A stretch of 64,000 bases of DNA from Sediminibacillus dalangtanensis (lineage in GTDB: Bacteria; Bacillota; Bacilli; Bacillales; Amphibacillaceae). The stretch is from assembly GCF_017792025.1 (NCBI RefSeq), contig NZ_CP046956.1:558001-622000 (forward strand). The letters are read 5' to 3'. The notes beneath the pieces were generated by a model that saw only the letters and a list, made by a program, of their open reading frames with translations, was not told where the DNA came from and made no database searches. Position 1 is the stretch's first letter; each line of letters opens with the position of its first letter. Below are positions 47,347-56,852 of this stretch, piece by piece. The translations under genes were made by a program, and so were the position numbers.

Positions 47347-49701
47347 ATGGCAGAGAAGCGGTACATTCGCTGGTTCAAGGAGATCCGTAAAGGAGATATT
47401 CCGCTGGTGGGCGGGAAAGGGGCTAACTTAGGCGAACTCACCAATGGAGGAATCAAGGTTCCGCCTGGTTTTTGTGTAACCGCGGAAGCATATAGTGATT
47501 TTGTTAAGGAACGTAACCTGGATAAACAAATACTCGAAGAGGTAAAGCAGCTGGATATGGAGAATAACGCCCAGCTTCAAAGCGCAAGTGCTCTGATCCG
47601 GGAGTTGATCCTTCAAACGGATATCCTGAAAGCGATTGAAGAGGAAATTCGTGAAGCGTACGCAACATTTCAATCAAACCTTCAAGTGGATGACTTGTTT
47701 GTAGCGGTTAGAAGTTCCGCAACAGCGGAGGACTTGCCTGAAGCATCCTTTGCTGGACAACAGGATACGTACTTAGAAATTAAAGGGATTTCGGAAGTGA
47801 TCCGGCACGTTAAAAAGTGTTGGGCATCCCTGTGGACGGCACGTGCCATTTATTATCGGGAAAAACAGCATTTCGACCACTTCGATGTATCTCTTTGCGC
47901 TGTCGTCCAGAAAATGGTGAACAGTAAAAAAGCCGGTGTGCTGTTTACTTCCAATCCTGTCACAGAAAATCATAACCAGATGATGATCAACGCCAGCTGG
48001 GGGCTGGGTGAATCCGTCGTTTCCGGCATGGTCTCCCCTGACGAATATATCGTTGATAAAAAAAATAATAGGGTCTTGGAAAAGCATATCGCCACGAAAA
48101 ACTTCCTTGTCGTCAAAAACGAGAAAGCAGTCGGAACGTCAAAAGTCGCCGTCAAAGAATTTTTGGGGGAAGACCTGGTAACGCAACAATGCCTGACAGC
48201 AACAGAAATCAGCCGACTCTCTGCTGATGCACTGCGAATCGAAAAAATGTATCACTCTCCACAGGATATTGAGTGGGCGATCGATTGTGACACCAATGAA
48301 TTATATATTTTACAGGCTCGGCCGATTACCACGTTAAAAAAGGAGGAAACGGTTGTGAAGGAACAAGTGGAAATAAAACGAGTGGCGCTTTTGCGGGGGC
48401 TTGCTGCATCCCCTGGAACAGGAAGTGGGAAGGTAAGGAAAATCAAAGATATCACCGAAATTTCGAAAGTGGAGGAAGGGGATATCCTGGTAACCATCAT
48501 GACCAACCCGGATATGATGCCGGCCATGAAAAAAGCTGCAGCCGTTGTGACCGATGAAGGTGGCCGGACTTGCCACGCTGCCATTGTTTCCAGAGAGTTC
48601 GGCATCCCCTGTATTGTGGGGTCCAACAATGCAACCGAAGTGTTGAAGGAAGGAATGGAAGTCACCGTGGATGCCACACGAGGTGTCGTCTATCAAGGCA
48701 TTTTAGAGGAACCAGCCGAAAAAAATAGAGAAAGAAACCAGACACCATCCGTTATAGACCAAATGAATCTTCATCAGCTGGCTCCGATTACCGGGACGAA
48801 GGTTTACATGAACCTTGGCGAGCCGGATTTGATCGGAAAATACAAAGACCTGCCGTTCGATGGAATAGGGCTGATGCGTACAGAATTCATTTTCACCCAC
48901 CTTGTCGGCGCCCATCCTATGTATCTATTGCGAAATGGCGAAGAAAAGCAATTTATCGATAAAATGGCCGAGGGCATCACAAAGGTGGCGCAAGACGTTT
49001 ACCCTAAGCCTGTCGTAGTAAGGTTGAGCGACTTCCGTTCCAACGAATTTAGAGGATTGAAAGGCGGGGAAGAAGTAGAACCGATCGAAGCCAATCCGAT
49101 GATCGGGTGGAGAGGGGTTTCCCGTTATATATCTCCGGAATACGAGGAAGGTTTCCGTCTGGAATGCCGCGCCATAAAAAAAGTGCGGGAAGACTATGGA
49201 CTGATAAATGTGTGGACCATGCTTCCTTTCGTCCGAACTACTTGGGAAGTAAAGAGAGTCAAAGAAATCATGGCAGAGGAAGGTCTCATACAAGATCAGC
49301 AATTCAAAATTTGGATTATGGCCGAAGTGCCGTCCGTCATATTCGAAGCGGAAGAATTCGCGAAAATGGTTGACGGATTTAGTATCGGGAGTAATGATTT
49401 GACCCAGTTAGTGCTTGGTTCCGACCGGGATTCGGGAATTCTGAACACCATGGGTTACTTTGATGAACGCAATCCTGCTGTGAAAAAAGCGATCAAAATG
49501 CTAATACAAGGTGCCCATAAACATAATAAGAGCGTCTCAATCTGTGGGCAAGGGCCATCCTTGTATCCCGAATTCACAGAATTCCTTATCCAGGAAGGAA
49601 TCGACAGTGTGAGCGTGAACCCGGATACGGTAGCCGGCACAAGGAGATTGGTTGCATCCGTCGAGCAGCGGATGATTATGAACAAAATAAGAGAATTATA
49701 A
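47347..49701 (+). CDS. ppsA: Phosphoenolpyruvate synthase
   Basis: 784 residues in the standard order. The N-terminal ATP-grasp nucleotide-binding domain (1-330) has GGKGANLGEL, VAVRSSATAEDLPEASFAGQ and DIEWAID. The swivelling phosphohistidine domain has His410 in TDEGGRTCHAAIVSRE. The C-terminal PEP/pyruvate TIM barrel has FDGIGLMRTEFIF, AEVPSVIFEAEEFA, FSIGSNDLTQL and the catalytic Cys733 in SICGQGPS. It converts pyruvate plus ATP to PEP, AMP and phosphate for gluconeogenesis. TTDEGGRT-C-H fits the synthase rather than dikinase. ATG 47347 with GGAGGA upstream; promoter palindrome just before. Confidence 0.95.
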   Translation: MAEKRYIRWFKEIRKGDIPLVGGKGANLGELTNGGIKVPPGFCVTAEAYSDFVKERNLDKQILEEVKQLDMENNAQLQSASALIRELILQTDILKAIEEEIREAYATFQSNLQVDDLFVAVRSSATAEDLPEASFAGQQDTYLEIKGISEVIRHVKKCWASLWTARAIYYREKQHFDHFDVSLCAVVQKMVNSKKAGVLFTSNPVTENHNQMMINASWGLGESVVSGMVSPDEYIVDKKNNRVLEKHIATKNFLVVKNEKAVGTSKVAVKEFLGEDLVTQQCLTATEISRLSADALRIEKMYHSPQDIEWAIDCDTNELYILQARPITTLKKEETVVKEQVEIKRVALLRGLAASPGTGSGKVRKIKDITEISKVEEGDILVTIMTNPDMMPAMKKAAAVVTDEGGRTCHAAIVSREFGIPCIVGSNNATEVLKEGMEVTVDATRGVVYQGILEEPAEKNRERNQTPSVIDQMNLHQLAPITGTKVYMNLGEPDLIGKYKDLPFDGIGLMRTEFIFTHLVGAHPMYLLRNGEEKQFIDKMAEGITKVAQDVYPKPVVVRLSDFRSNEFRGLKGGEEVEPIEANPMIGWRGVSRYISPEYEEGFRLECRAIKKVREDYGLINVWTMLPFVRTTWEVKRVKEIMAEEGLIQDQQFKIWIMAEVPSVIFEAEEFAKMVDGFSIGSNDLTQLVLGSDRDSGILNTMGYFDERNPAVKKAIKMLIQGAHKHNKSVSICGQGPSLYPEFTEFLIQEGIDSVSVNPDTVAGTRRLVASVEQRMIMNKIREL

Positions 49702-50056
49702 ATTCTTTAGCAAAGTAACCAATGAGGCGCTTCATCAGAGCTTCATTGGTTTTCTATAGATTTCATTCAAGGGTGATGTGTTACCTAGTACGGCATCTCG
49801 CAGCACTTTACACATTTAAAAAGAGAGACTCAACTAAATAAACGAGATGAAATCAAGCAAATTTAAAATCAGTCCTTTTGTGACGCGGGAAATGGGAAAC
49901 ACATTCTATGTGACTGTCGTTTCTTGAATGAATAGAGGGTTATGCGATCAGTGGTGAGTGGTTTGTTGAATCCGAAAGAGCTTTTCCTGTATTTACACAT
50001 ATATCCTAGTCTTGAAAAAAGACCTATGTTATACTTAATGAAAATCACATATGTTT

Positions 50057-50153
50057 ACACTGGGGGTGCCTTATAAGGCTGAGACAGATAGTATTCTGGA
50101 CCCTTTGAACCTGATCTGGGAAATACCAGCGTAGGGAAGTGGGATTGAAACTT
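50057..50153 (+). promoter_or_regulatory. TPP riboswitch (THI element)
   Basis: Conserved blocks GGGGGTGCC, GGCTGAGA, ACCCTTTGAACCTGATCTGG and ACCAGCGTAGGGAAGTGG in order. Binds thiamine pyrophosphate; a terminator hairpin 32 bases downstream makes it a transcriptional off-switch for the thi operon. 49702-50056 contains no gene. Confidence 0.97.
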
Positions 50154-50184
50154 TTATATTATGACTGTTTATAATATATTGACT

Positions 50185-50217
50185 AAAAGGCCACCCCTAT
50201 ATCCGGGTGGCCTTTTT
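50185..50217 (+). terminator. Riboswitch-controlled terminator
   Basis: AAAAGGCCACCC, loop CTATATCC, GGGTGGCCTTTTT: expression platform of the TPP riboswitch. Confidence 0.9.
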
Positions 50218-50307
50218 GCGTCCCGCGAAGCGATGAAAATAGCACGAATATGAAGAAGGCGGCCGCAGTTCATTAAAGACAGCGCTATCCAAGAGGGGGG
50301 GAGGATT

Positions 50308-50928
50308 ATGGGGAAGGGAGAACTGCATATCGTTTCAACCGGAAATCAACGACCAGAAAAATTAGCCGAAATCGCAGGGGACATACATCCCTACATAACG
50401 GCCCTTCATATACGTGAGAAGCATAAAACGGCTAAGGAAATCTATCAACTGATTGAATTGTTACTAGACAGTCAAGTACCCGCTTCTAAAATCATCGTAA
50501 ATGACCGGTTAGACGTTGCCCATGTGATGAAGCTCTGCGGTGTTCATTTAGCGTATCATTCTTTACCGATCGGCCCAGTGAAGGAAAATTTCCCTGATTT
50601 ACGCGTTGGTTGTTCCGTTCATTCCCTAGAGGAAGCAATTTCTGCTCAAAAGCAAGGTGCTGATTATGCATTCTTTGGCCATGTTTTTCCCACCCAGTCC
50701 AAACCAGGATCAGCACCACGAGGAGTGGAACAATTACGGTCAGTTTCATCGTCTGTCTCTATGCCGGTGATAGCGATAGGAGGAATCAAACCTGGCAATG
50801 TAAACGAGGTGATGGAAGCTGGTGCGAAAGGGGTAGCTGTGATGTCGGGTGTTTTGGAGGCGAACCAGCCTCTGGGGAAAGTGAAAGAATATGTTTCCCG
50901 ACTTTCTATCTCAAACAAGTTTAGATAG
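50308..50928 (+). CDS. tenI: Thiazole tautomerase TenI
   Basis: 206 residues of the thiamine-phosphate-synthase-like TIM barrel: LHIREKHKTAKEIYQLIELL, IIVNDRLDVA, GVHLAYHSLP, GCSVHSLEEA, DYAFFGHVFPTQSKPG and VIAIGGIKPGNV. The first gene of a thiO-thiS-thiG-thiF operon, as tenI is in B. subtilis, supports TenI (isomerisation of the thiazole phosphate carboxylate) over ThiE. The usual tenA gene is missing upstream. ATG 50308 follows a GGGGGGGAGG run. Confidence 0.9.
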   Translation: MGKGELHIVSTGNQRPEKLAEIAGDIHPYITALHIREKHKTAKEIYQLIELLLDSQVPASKIIVNDRLDVAHVMKLCGVHLAYHSLPIGPVKENFPDLRVGCSVHSLEEAISAQKQGADYAFFGHVFPTQSKPGSAPRGVEQLRSVSSSVSMPVIAIGGIKPGNVNEVMEAGAKGVAVMSGVLEANQPLGKVKEYVSRLSISNKFR

Positions 50929-50958
50929 GAAGTGCTAAGCGGAAAGGAGGACTTTGTA

Positions 50959-52083
50959 ATGCCTGATAAGTACGATTGTATTGTGATTGGCGGAGGGGTC
51001 AATGGGGGTTCTGTAGCGTATAACCTTGCAAAAAGGGGCAAAAAAGTCCTTTTGCTGGAAAAGGACCGTCTGGCAAGCAAAGCTTCTGGAGCGGCAGCAG
51101 GGATGCTGGCGGCGCAGGCTGAACTGGAGGAAGATGGGCCCTTATTCCACTTGGCAAAGAAAAGCAGGTCGAAGTTTCCTATGCTTGCAAAGGAAATAAA
51201 AGAGTTAACTGGAATAGACATTGAATTAAGCAATAAAGGGATGTACAAAGTGGCCTTAACAGAAGAGGAGGAATATCGTTTTAAGCAAATAATCGAGAGC
51301 CAAACCAGGGCGGGAGAGCAAGCGGAATGGATGAGTCAAAAGGAAGTAAGCAGAAGAGAGCCAGGCTTATCAACAGCCATCCGGGGGGCGATGTATATAG
51401 CAAAAGATGGGCAGGTGTCAGCACCGCAAGTAACACTTGGTTTTTTGAAAGCAGCTGCAGTCCTGGGGGTGGAAATAAGGGAGTTTACGGAAGTTTCCTC
51501 TTTTCTTTTTGATAATGGAAAAATAGCAGGAGTAAGGACAAGTGAAGGGAACTTTGAGAGTGACAAGGTGATTCTGACGGGAGGGGCATGGAGTGAATCC
51601 CTATTGCCTGATTCGGAAATTCCCTTTAACACTTATCCTGTAAAAGGGGAGTGCTTTTCCGTAGTCACCCATCGACCATTACTGACTGGAACGATTTTTT
51701 CTCATAGCTGTTATCTGGTACCCAAAAAAGGCGGTCGCCTTCTGGTAGGGGCTACAGTCCAACCAAATACCTTTGATCAAACCGTAACAGTGGGTGGGAT
51801 TTCTTATCTGATGGAAAAGGCGAAGAAACTGGTTCCGGACATCGTACATGCAGAGTGGGAAAAAGCCTGGGCTGGAATTCGGCCGCAAACTTCAGATGGC
51901 CTTCCCTATTTAGGGGAGCATCCAGCGTACGAAGGATTGTTTGTGGCAACAGGGCATTTCCGTAATGGCATTTTGCTTTCTCCTATTACTGGCGAACTGA
52001 TCGCTAGATTAGTAGATCGAGAACCGCTGTCAGCAGACTTACGTGCTTTCCGGATTGATCGCCACCTTGAGAAAACGCTTTAA
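50959..52083 (+). CDS. thiO: Glycine oxidase ThiO
   Basis: 374 residues from ATG 50959, with AAAGGAGG upstream. The FAD-binding motif VIGGGVNGGSVAYNLAKRG is near the start, and the DAAO-family fold has SGAAAGMLAAQAELE and the C-terminal GIRPQTSDGLPYLGEHPAYE then TGHFRNGILLSPITG. It oxidises glycine to iminoglycine for thiazole synthesis. Second gene of the thi operon. Confidence 0.95.
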   Translation: MPDKYDCIVIGGGVNGGSVAYNLAKRGKKVLLLEKDRLASKASGAAAGMLAAQAELEEDGPLFHLAKKSRSKFPMLAKEIKELTGIDIELSNKGMYKVALTEEEEYRFKQIIESQTRAGEQAEWMSQKEVSRREPGLSTAIRGAMYIAKDGQVSAPQVTLGFLKAAAVLGVEIREFTEVSSFLFDNGKIAGVRTSEGNFESDKVILTGGAWSESLLPDSEIPFNTYPVKGECFSVVTHRPLLTGTIFSHSCYLVPKKGGRLLVGATVQPNTFDQTVTVGGISYLMEKAKKLVPDIVHAEWEKAWAGIRPQTSDGLPYLGEHPAYEGLFVATGHFRNGILLSPITGELIARLVDREPLSADLRAFRIDRHLEKTL

Positions 52084-52098
52084 CGAGGAGGATTATGG

Positions 52099-52302
52099 AT
52101 GGAGTTAATTATCAATGGTGACATGGTAGAAGTTCCGGATACTATTGCCACTGTTTCATCATTATTAGAGTACTTCGGAATTGGGGAAAAGGTTGTGATT
52201 GTGGAACTGAATCAGAACATATTAGAAAAGAATGCACATGCAGATACGAGGCTCTCTGACCGGGACAAAATTGAAATTGTAAACTTTGTAGGAGGCGGAT
52301 GA
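52099..52302 (+). CDS. thiS: Sulfur carrier protein ThiS
   Basis: 67 residues, ubiquitin-like, ending in the required GG(G): NFVGGG. The C-terminal glycine is adenylated by ThiF and converted to thiocarboxylate. ATG 52099 lies eight bases after GAGGAGG; another ATG four bases earlier is out of frame. The stop overlaps the first possible thiG ATG. Confidence 0.94.
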   Translation: MELIINGDMVEVPDTIATVSSLLEYFGIGEKVVIVELNQNILEKNAHADTRLSDRDKIEIVNFVGGG

Positions 52303-52304
52303 TG

Positions 52305-53075
52305 ATGCTCAAAATAGGTGATTACGAATTTTCTTCAAGACTTTTGTTAGGGACAGGTAAATACCCGGACTTTGATGTGCAAAAGAAAGCAGTAGAAGTT
52401 TCAGATGCAGATATCCTGACTTTTTCTGTCCGCAGAATGAATATTTTTGAGGCTGGCCAGCCCAATTTTCTTGAAAAAATTGATGTGGAAAAATATACAC
52501 TGCTTCCAAACACCGCAGGGGCCAAGACAGCGGAAGAAGCCGTCCGTACTGCGAAACTGGCAAAGGCTTCTGGATTATGTGACATGATTAAAGTAGAAGT
52601 GATCGGTGATCAAAAAACACTCCTGCCGGATCCGATAGAAACGCTAAAAGCAGCGGAAATGTTATTAGATGAAGGCTTTATTGTACTTCCGTATACTTCG
52701 GATGATGTTCTGTTAGCGAAACGGTTAGAAGAATTAGGCTGTCATGCCATTATGCCCGGGGCATCTCCGATCGGGTCCGGGCAAGGTATTGTGAATCCAT
52801 TGAATCTTCGTTTTATCATCGAACAATCCAATGTACCTGTAATTGTTGATGCTGGTATTGGGACACCTTCAGATGCGGCGATCGCAATGGAGATGGGGGC
52901 GGATGGAGTACTGTTGAATACTGCTGTTTCTGGTGCCGGAGATCCTGTGAAGATGGCAGAGGCAATGAAAATGGCGATTGAAGCTGGGAGATTGGGATAT
53001 GAAGCAGGACGTATTCCGAAAAAACGATACGCCACAGCAAGCAGTCCAATGGAAGGATTGAGTGTACTTGAGTGA
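52305..53075 (+). CDS. thiG: Thiazole synthase ThiG
   Basis: About 256 residues from ATG 52305 ([20 protein letters not shown]); three consecutive ATGs (52299, 52302, 52305) follow AGGAGG, and the last matches the family N-terminus. TIM barrel with the catalytic lysine in [11 protein letters not shown] and the ends [20 protein letters not shown] and [10 protein letters not shown]. It condenses iminoglycine, deoxyxylulose phosphate and ThiS-thiocarboxylate. Confidence 0.95.
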   Translation: MLKIGDYEFSSRLLLGTGKYPDFDVQKKAVEVSDADILTFSVRRMNIFEAGQPNFLEKIDVEKYTLLPNTAGAKTAEEAVRTAKLAKASGLCDMIKVEVIGDQKTLLPDPIETLKAAEMLLDEGFIVLPYTSDDVLLAKRLEELGCHAIMPGASPIGSGQGIVNPLNLRFIIEQSNVPVIVDAGIGTPSDAAIAMEMGADGVLLNTAVSGAGDPVKMAEAMKMAIEAGRLGYEAGRIPKKRYATASSPMEGLSVLE

Positions 53076-54087
53076 GCGTTATTCTCGCCAGGAATTGTTC
53101 ACACCAATCGGGAAAGAAGGACAGGATAAAATTAGCAGCAAGCATGTGTTAATAATTGGTGCAGGAGCCCTGGGTACGGGAGCCGCCGAAGCACTTGTCC
53201 GCGCAGGAGTTGGAAAGCTGACGATTGCTGATCGGGATTACGTGGAATGGAGCAATCTCCAGAGACAGCAGTTATATGCGGAAGAAGACGCACAGCAACG
53301 GTTGCCAAAAGCTGTGGCAGCAGAAAAACGTCTTCAATCGATTAATTCTTCGGTTACAATTGAAGCCATGGTGCTGGATGTGTCAGTCGAGGAGATAGAG
53401 CAATTGATTGAAAAGGTTGATTTAATAATCGATGCCACTGATAATTTTGATATTCGTCTGATTGTAAACGACATAGCCCAAAAATATCGTATTCCATGGA
53501 TATACGGAGCATGTGTAGGAAGCTATGGAATTAGCTATACGATTTTGCCGGGAGAGACACCTTGTTTGCACTGTCTGCTGGAGACTGTGCCAATGGGAGG
53601 GGTAACCTGCGATACGGCAGGCATCATTAGTCCGGCTGTCCAAATGGTTGTCGCGTATCAAACGACAGAGGCGTTAAAGATATTAGTAGAAGACAAGCAA
53701 TCGTTGCGGAAAAAACTTGTCTCCTTTGATTTATGGAAAAACCAGCATACAGCCATTCAAGTCGATAAGTTGAAGAAGGAAGATTGTCCATCTTGCGGTC
53801 AAACGCCTTCCTATCCTTTTCTGTCGTATTCCAACCAGACGAAAACAGCTGTTTTGTGTGGCCGGGATACGGTGCAAATTCGTCCTTCAAAGCAGAAGAA
53901 CAGAGACTTGAATGAGTTGGCGGAGCGATTATCAAGACAAGAAGGCAAGGTTTCACAAAATCCCTATTTACTTTCTTTTTCAATTGGAGGTTTCCGGCTT
54001 GTCATCTTTCAGGATGGACGGGTGCTGGTCCATGGTACAAAGGATATATCAGAGGCAAAGACGTTGTATCATCGATACTTGGGATAG
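53062..54087 (+). CDS. thiF: ThiS adenylyltransferase ThiF (MoeB-like)
   Basis: 341 residues from GTG 53062, overlapping thiG by 14 bases (TTG 53068 is an alternative). Adenylation domain with [16 protein letters not shown], the nucleotide loop [24 protein letters not shown] and [14 protein letters not shown]; zinc cysteines in CLHC and CPSC. The last about 75 residues ([20 protein letters not shown] and onward) are a rhodanese-like remnant. It activates ThiS. The operon ends here; no thiD is attached. Confidence 0.93.
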   Translation: MYLSERYSRQELFTPIGKEGQDKISSKHVLIIGAGALGTGAAEALVRAGVGKLTIADRDYVEWSNLQRQQLYAEEDAQQRLPKAVAAEKRLQSINSSVTIEAMVLDVSVEEIEQLIEKVDLIIDATDNFDIRLIVNDIAQKYRIPWIYGACVGSYGISYTILPGETPCLHCLLETVPMGGVTCDTAGIISPAVQMVVAYQTTEALKILVEDKQSLRKKLVSFDLWKNQHTAIQVDKLKKEDCPSCGQTPSYPFLSYSNQTKTAVLCGRDTVQIRPSKQKNRDLNELAERLSRQEGKVSQNPYLLSFSIGGFRLVIFQDGRVLVHGTKDISEAKTLYHRYLG

Positions 54088-54187
54088 AGGTTCAGGTACG
54101 TTACTTCAATAAAAATTTGTAAACAAAACAACAATCCCTCTATTTCCGTTATAATAAAGGAAAAATAATTTAGGATGGGGATACCTG

Positions 54188-54625
54188 ATGAAACGTACAT
54201 TAATTTTGTTTATGGTGTTACCTTTCATGATGATAGTAGGATGCCAAGAGGGGAAAAATGATGCAAATAATGCAATAGAGGGAAGAGCACTAAAAGAAGT
54301 AACTGTTTATGAAGGTAATCTTGAAACTTTTGAAGATGAAAACATTATTACAACATTAAGAAGTGGTCAAGGCGTCCAAGATTTTGCAAATATCATACAA
54401 AATGGTACAAGGGTTAAGGAAGAAAATCAGGATAGAGGAATAGTATCTAATTATACAATAGAACTTATCTATACCAATAATGAAGCTGATTCAATGAGAC
54501 TGCAAATAGGTAATGAAGAAGAACAAAGTTATATTTCTTACGGAAAAGATTCCAATAGTAAAATAAAAGTATTTAAATTATCAGAAGAACAAACTTCTAA
54601 GTTAAGTGATATGATTAATAAATAA
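54188..54625 (+). CDS. Small lipoprotein
   Basis: 145 residues with a lipoprotein signal (MKRTLILFMVLPFMMIVGCQ, lipobox MIVGC). The mature part is mixed alpha/beta (VTVYEGNLETFEDENIITTL, then NYTIELIYTNNEADSMRLQI and VFKLSEEQTSKLSDMI). ATG 54188 has GGATGGGG upstream. More AT-rich than the thi operon. No named family recognised. Confidence 0.8.
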   Translation: MKRTLILFMVLPFMMIVGCQEGKNDANNAIEGRALKEVTVYEGNLETFEDENIITTLRSGQGVQDFANIIQNGTRVKEENQDRGIVSNYTIELIYTNNEADSMRLQIGNEEEQSYISYGKDSNSKIKVFKLSEEQTSKLSDMINK

Positions 54626-54770
54626 TATAAAAACCGTATATAAATTGACTGATTTACTGAACGAGGAATATCCTTTGCCTTATTTTTTTGACCTTGTCCA
54701 TTATGATTCTGTCTCTAACAGGAATCTAAGAAAGCTATTGATAAAGAAGGCAAAATGATTTACAAAGCTG

Positions 54771-54842
54771 ACTGACTGGCAGTGCCTGCGACTCTTGTAT
54801 GTCGAGTGCGACGTATTCAAGGAGTGGCAGGCATCTTTAAAA
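54771..54842 (+). repeat. Dispersed hairpin repeat, copy A
   Basis: GCTGACTGACTGGCAGTGCC through GACGTATTCAAGGAGTGGCAGGC and TTT. The same sequence with changes is at 56853-56916. Arms GCCTGC / GCAGGC pair; terminator-like. Confidence 0.7.
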
Positions 54843-54975
54843 GATAAAATAGTATAAAATTACGATAAGGAAAACTTACTTTTGAAAAGGATTATGACCA
54901 CGCCGCTTTGGGGAGATACTCGTATTCCGCGGGGGTCTTTGCAAATTATCCCTAACAAAAACATTGCAGCACACC

Positions 54976-55107
54976 CCTATAGCGGAGGCCGACCACGGAG
55001 ACTTCTAGGGAACAGGGCGAGCTGAAGATCCACTTGATGAAGGGAGCTTCTTAATCAAGTTAGCTGGAGCAATCCCCATCAAAAGCGCAGTGGTCGACCG
55101 TAGCGAT
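54976..55107 (+). repeat. Fifth, isolated copy of the structured module of the 0.73-kb repeat
   Basis: Shares GCGAGCTGAAGATCCACTTG and CAAGTTAGCTG with the modules at 25163 and 62296. Its outer stem is CGACCA / TGGTCG instead of GGCAAGGTAC / GTACCTTGCC, and its inner hairpin is ACTTGAT / ATCAAGT. Lies in a 559-base gap without genes (54626-55184). Confidence 0.75.
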
Positions 55108-55184
55108 TACTTTAGCACTGCCATTAGGCTGAACCAGACTCAAAGAACTGGGAGGGCTTTCCTGGTTTTCTTAATGGGATTGAC

Positions 55185-55697
55185 TTATTCCTTTATATCC
55201 ATTAATAATTCTTCAAACCATTTAACATTCACGATATGATGGGAACGTGAATTCTCCAGTAACTTCTTGAAATGGTTCTTTTCATCGAAAGTTGTTAGCG
55301 ATTGCTCTATCAAGGAGATTTTCTTTTTCGTTTGCTCGATTTGTATTTCAATAAGTTTTGCCAGTTCTTTGCTATCATACTCATCTGCAAACAACATGGC
55401 GGCATAAAATGATAAATTTATATAATCTGTCTTTGATCCATACTTGACCATCAATCTATCAAATTCTTCATCCCCTAGTTCCGTGATGATATAATTGCGT
55501 TTCTCTCGCGTGTTGTCTAATTGATCGACTTTTTCAATATAATGTTTTTCTTCCAGCTGTTGAAGATTGTAGTAGAAGGAACCCTTCGTGAAATTCACTA
55601 CATATTGATAGTGTCTCTCTTTCATCAAGGCAAGCAATTCGTATCCGTATGAACCGGGATTTTGTTTCAATAAGCCTAAAATCAGTAACGGTATCAA
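55185..55697 (-). CDS. PadR family regulator with AphA-like C-terminal domain
   Basis: 170 residues: the PadR winged helix begins at once (MIPLLILGLLKQNPGSYGYE, then VVNFTKGSFYYNLQQLEEKH and KRNYIITELG), followed by a helical Vir_act_alpha_C domain (KLIEIQIEQTKKKISLIEQS). It follows the esterase gene by 42 bases on the same strand, so it is probably the autoregulated repressor of that operon through the twin palindromes at 56702-56748. Confidence 0.92.
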   Translation of the reverse strand: MIPLLILGLLKQNPGSYGYELLALMKERHYQYVVNFTKGSFYYNLQQLEEKHYIEKVDQLDNTREKRNYIITELGDEEFDRLMVKYGSKTDYINLSFYAAMLFADEYDSKELAKLIEIQIEQTKKKISLIEQSLTTFDEKNHFKKLLENSRSHHIVNVKWFEELLMDIKE

Positions 55698-55739
55698 AAA
55701 AATACCTCCTTTAAATTCCTCAGAACAATCACCATGGAA

Positions 55740-56591
55740 TCAACGATTGTTGATTTGTGCCAAGGATGACTCGAATTCCTCATAGGATATTCTTCCCATT
55801 GCCAAATCCATACTTTTAATATATATCTTTTCCGCTTTTGTATGGGCTCTTGGCTTACGATTGATTAATCCGTTCTCATTATTTAATGGTTTTAAGACAT
55901 GTTGCTCATTGCGAAAGGCTTCAAAATATCGCAGACCAAATTTTCTTTGTGAAGCTGCATCAAGATGAATACCATCGGGATTAGAAGTTAAACCGGAAGC
56001 TGTGACAAAGTAACAATTAGCTTGTTCAAAAGCAAATCGTTGCAGCTCTTCGTTGACAAGTTGATGCTCCGTGCAGTGCTTTCCAAATCCTTTTTTGCCT
56101 AAGAAATCTCCTAAGCCACCAATGATAAGGGGAATTTCCGGAGCATCCAGCTCTTTTCTAAGCGTCTCGACAATCAAAAGCAATTTATCGTAGTAGACCT
56201 TATAGTTGCCGTTTATACTATCACTTTCTCCTTGATGCCATAGAATGCCTGTTAATTCACTAGTCTCCATGGCAAATTTTGCTTCGCTTAGTGCGTGTCT
56301 GAAAAGAGTTTCATCCACAGCCCATTCATCCAGTGAGCTTCCTCCTTCGGCACAAGGTATTAAGCCGATGGCATCTTCTGGATTTTGCCGGCACCAGGCT
56401 TCTGCAAATGATCCTGCCAGACTTATGCCGGCCACAGGTCGGTCATAATTGACCGGTTCGGTCATCATCTGCCACCTTCCATTACGCAGCATACTTATTC
56501 TTTCATTATAAATGGGAGTTGTATCATGAATGAATCCTCGACCAGCCATATTGGACTGGCCTAGCATTAAAAATGATTTCATTGTTTTCAA
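55740..56591 (-). CDS. Sialate O-acetylesterase-like (SASA/DUF303) esterase
   Basis: 283 residues of the SGNH-like carbohydrate esterase group. The nucleophile block is MLGQSNMAGRG (Ser 13), then PVNYDRPVAGISLAGSFAEA, block III GILWHQGESD and the Asp-His pair in NPDGIHLD. No signal peptide, so cytoplasmic. It removes acetyl groups from sugars, substrate unknown. A C-terminal extension of about 45 residues (RAHTKAEKIYIKSMDLAMGR) follows. Strong promoter with two operators 135 bases upstream. Confidence 0.88.
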   Translation of the reverse strand: MKTMKSFLMLGQSNMAGRGFIHDTTPIYNERISMLRNGRWQMMTEPVNYDRPVAGISLAGSFAEAWCRQNPEDAIGLIPCAEGGSSLDEWAVDETLFRHALSEAKFAMETSELTGILWHQGESDSINGNYKVYYDKLLLIVETLRKELDAPEIPLIIGGLGDFLGKKGFGKHCTEHQLVNEELQRFAFEQANCYFVTASGLTSNPDGIHLDAASQRKFGLRYFEAFRNEQHVLKPLNNENGLINRKPRAHTKAEKIYIKSMDLAMGRISYEEFESSLAQINNR

Positions 56592-56701
56592 CCTTTCTTA
56601 GGATAGTTAAGATGAGATGGTTCCGCTTCTCGCTAAATAATGTCTATTTTTTAGCCCTTATATGCATGGATGTGGCAAAGAAATATTCGTGCGATGGAAA
56701 G

Positions 56702-56757
56702 AGTCTAATTAGACTATTATCACTTCTTCATTATAGTCTAATTAGACTCTTTGTCAA
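56702..56757 (-). promoter_or_regulatory. Strong promoter with two identical 14-bp operators
   Basis: On the minus strand TTGACA (56757-56752), 16 bases, TATAAT (56735-56730). The perfect palindrome AGTCTAATTAGACT fills the spacer (56735-56748) and recurs just downstream of the -10 box (56702-56715); centres are 33 bases apart, about three helical turns. Likely PadR-type repressor sites. Confidence 0.8.
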
Positions 56758-56852
56758 ATAGATTCGTTAAAAGGATACATTAGCCCATCTATAATCAAGA
56801 GTCGTAAAAGACTACTGAATGAAAACATGCGTGTCGATAGAGAAGGAAATGT

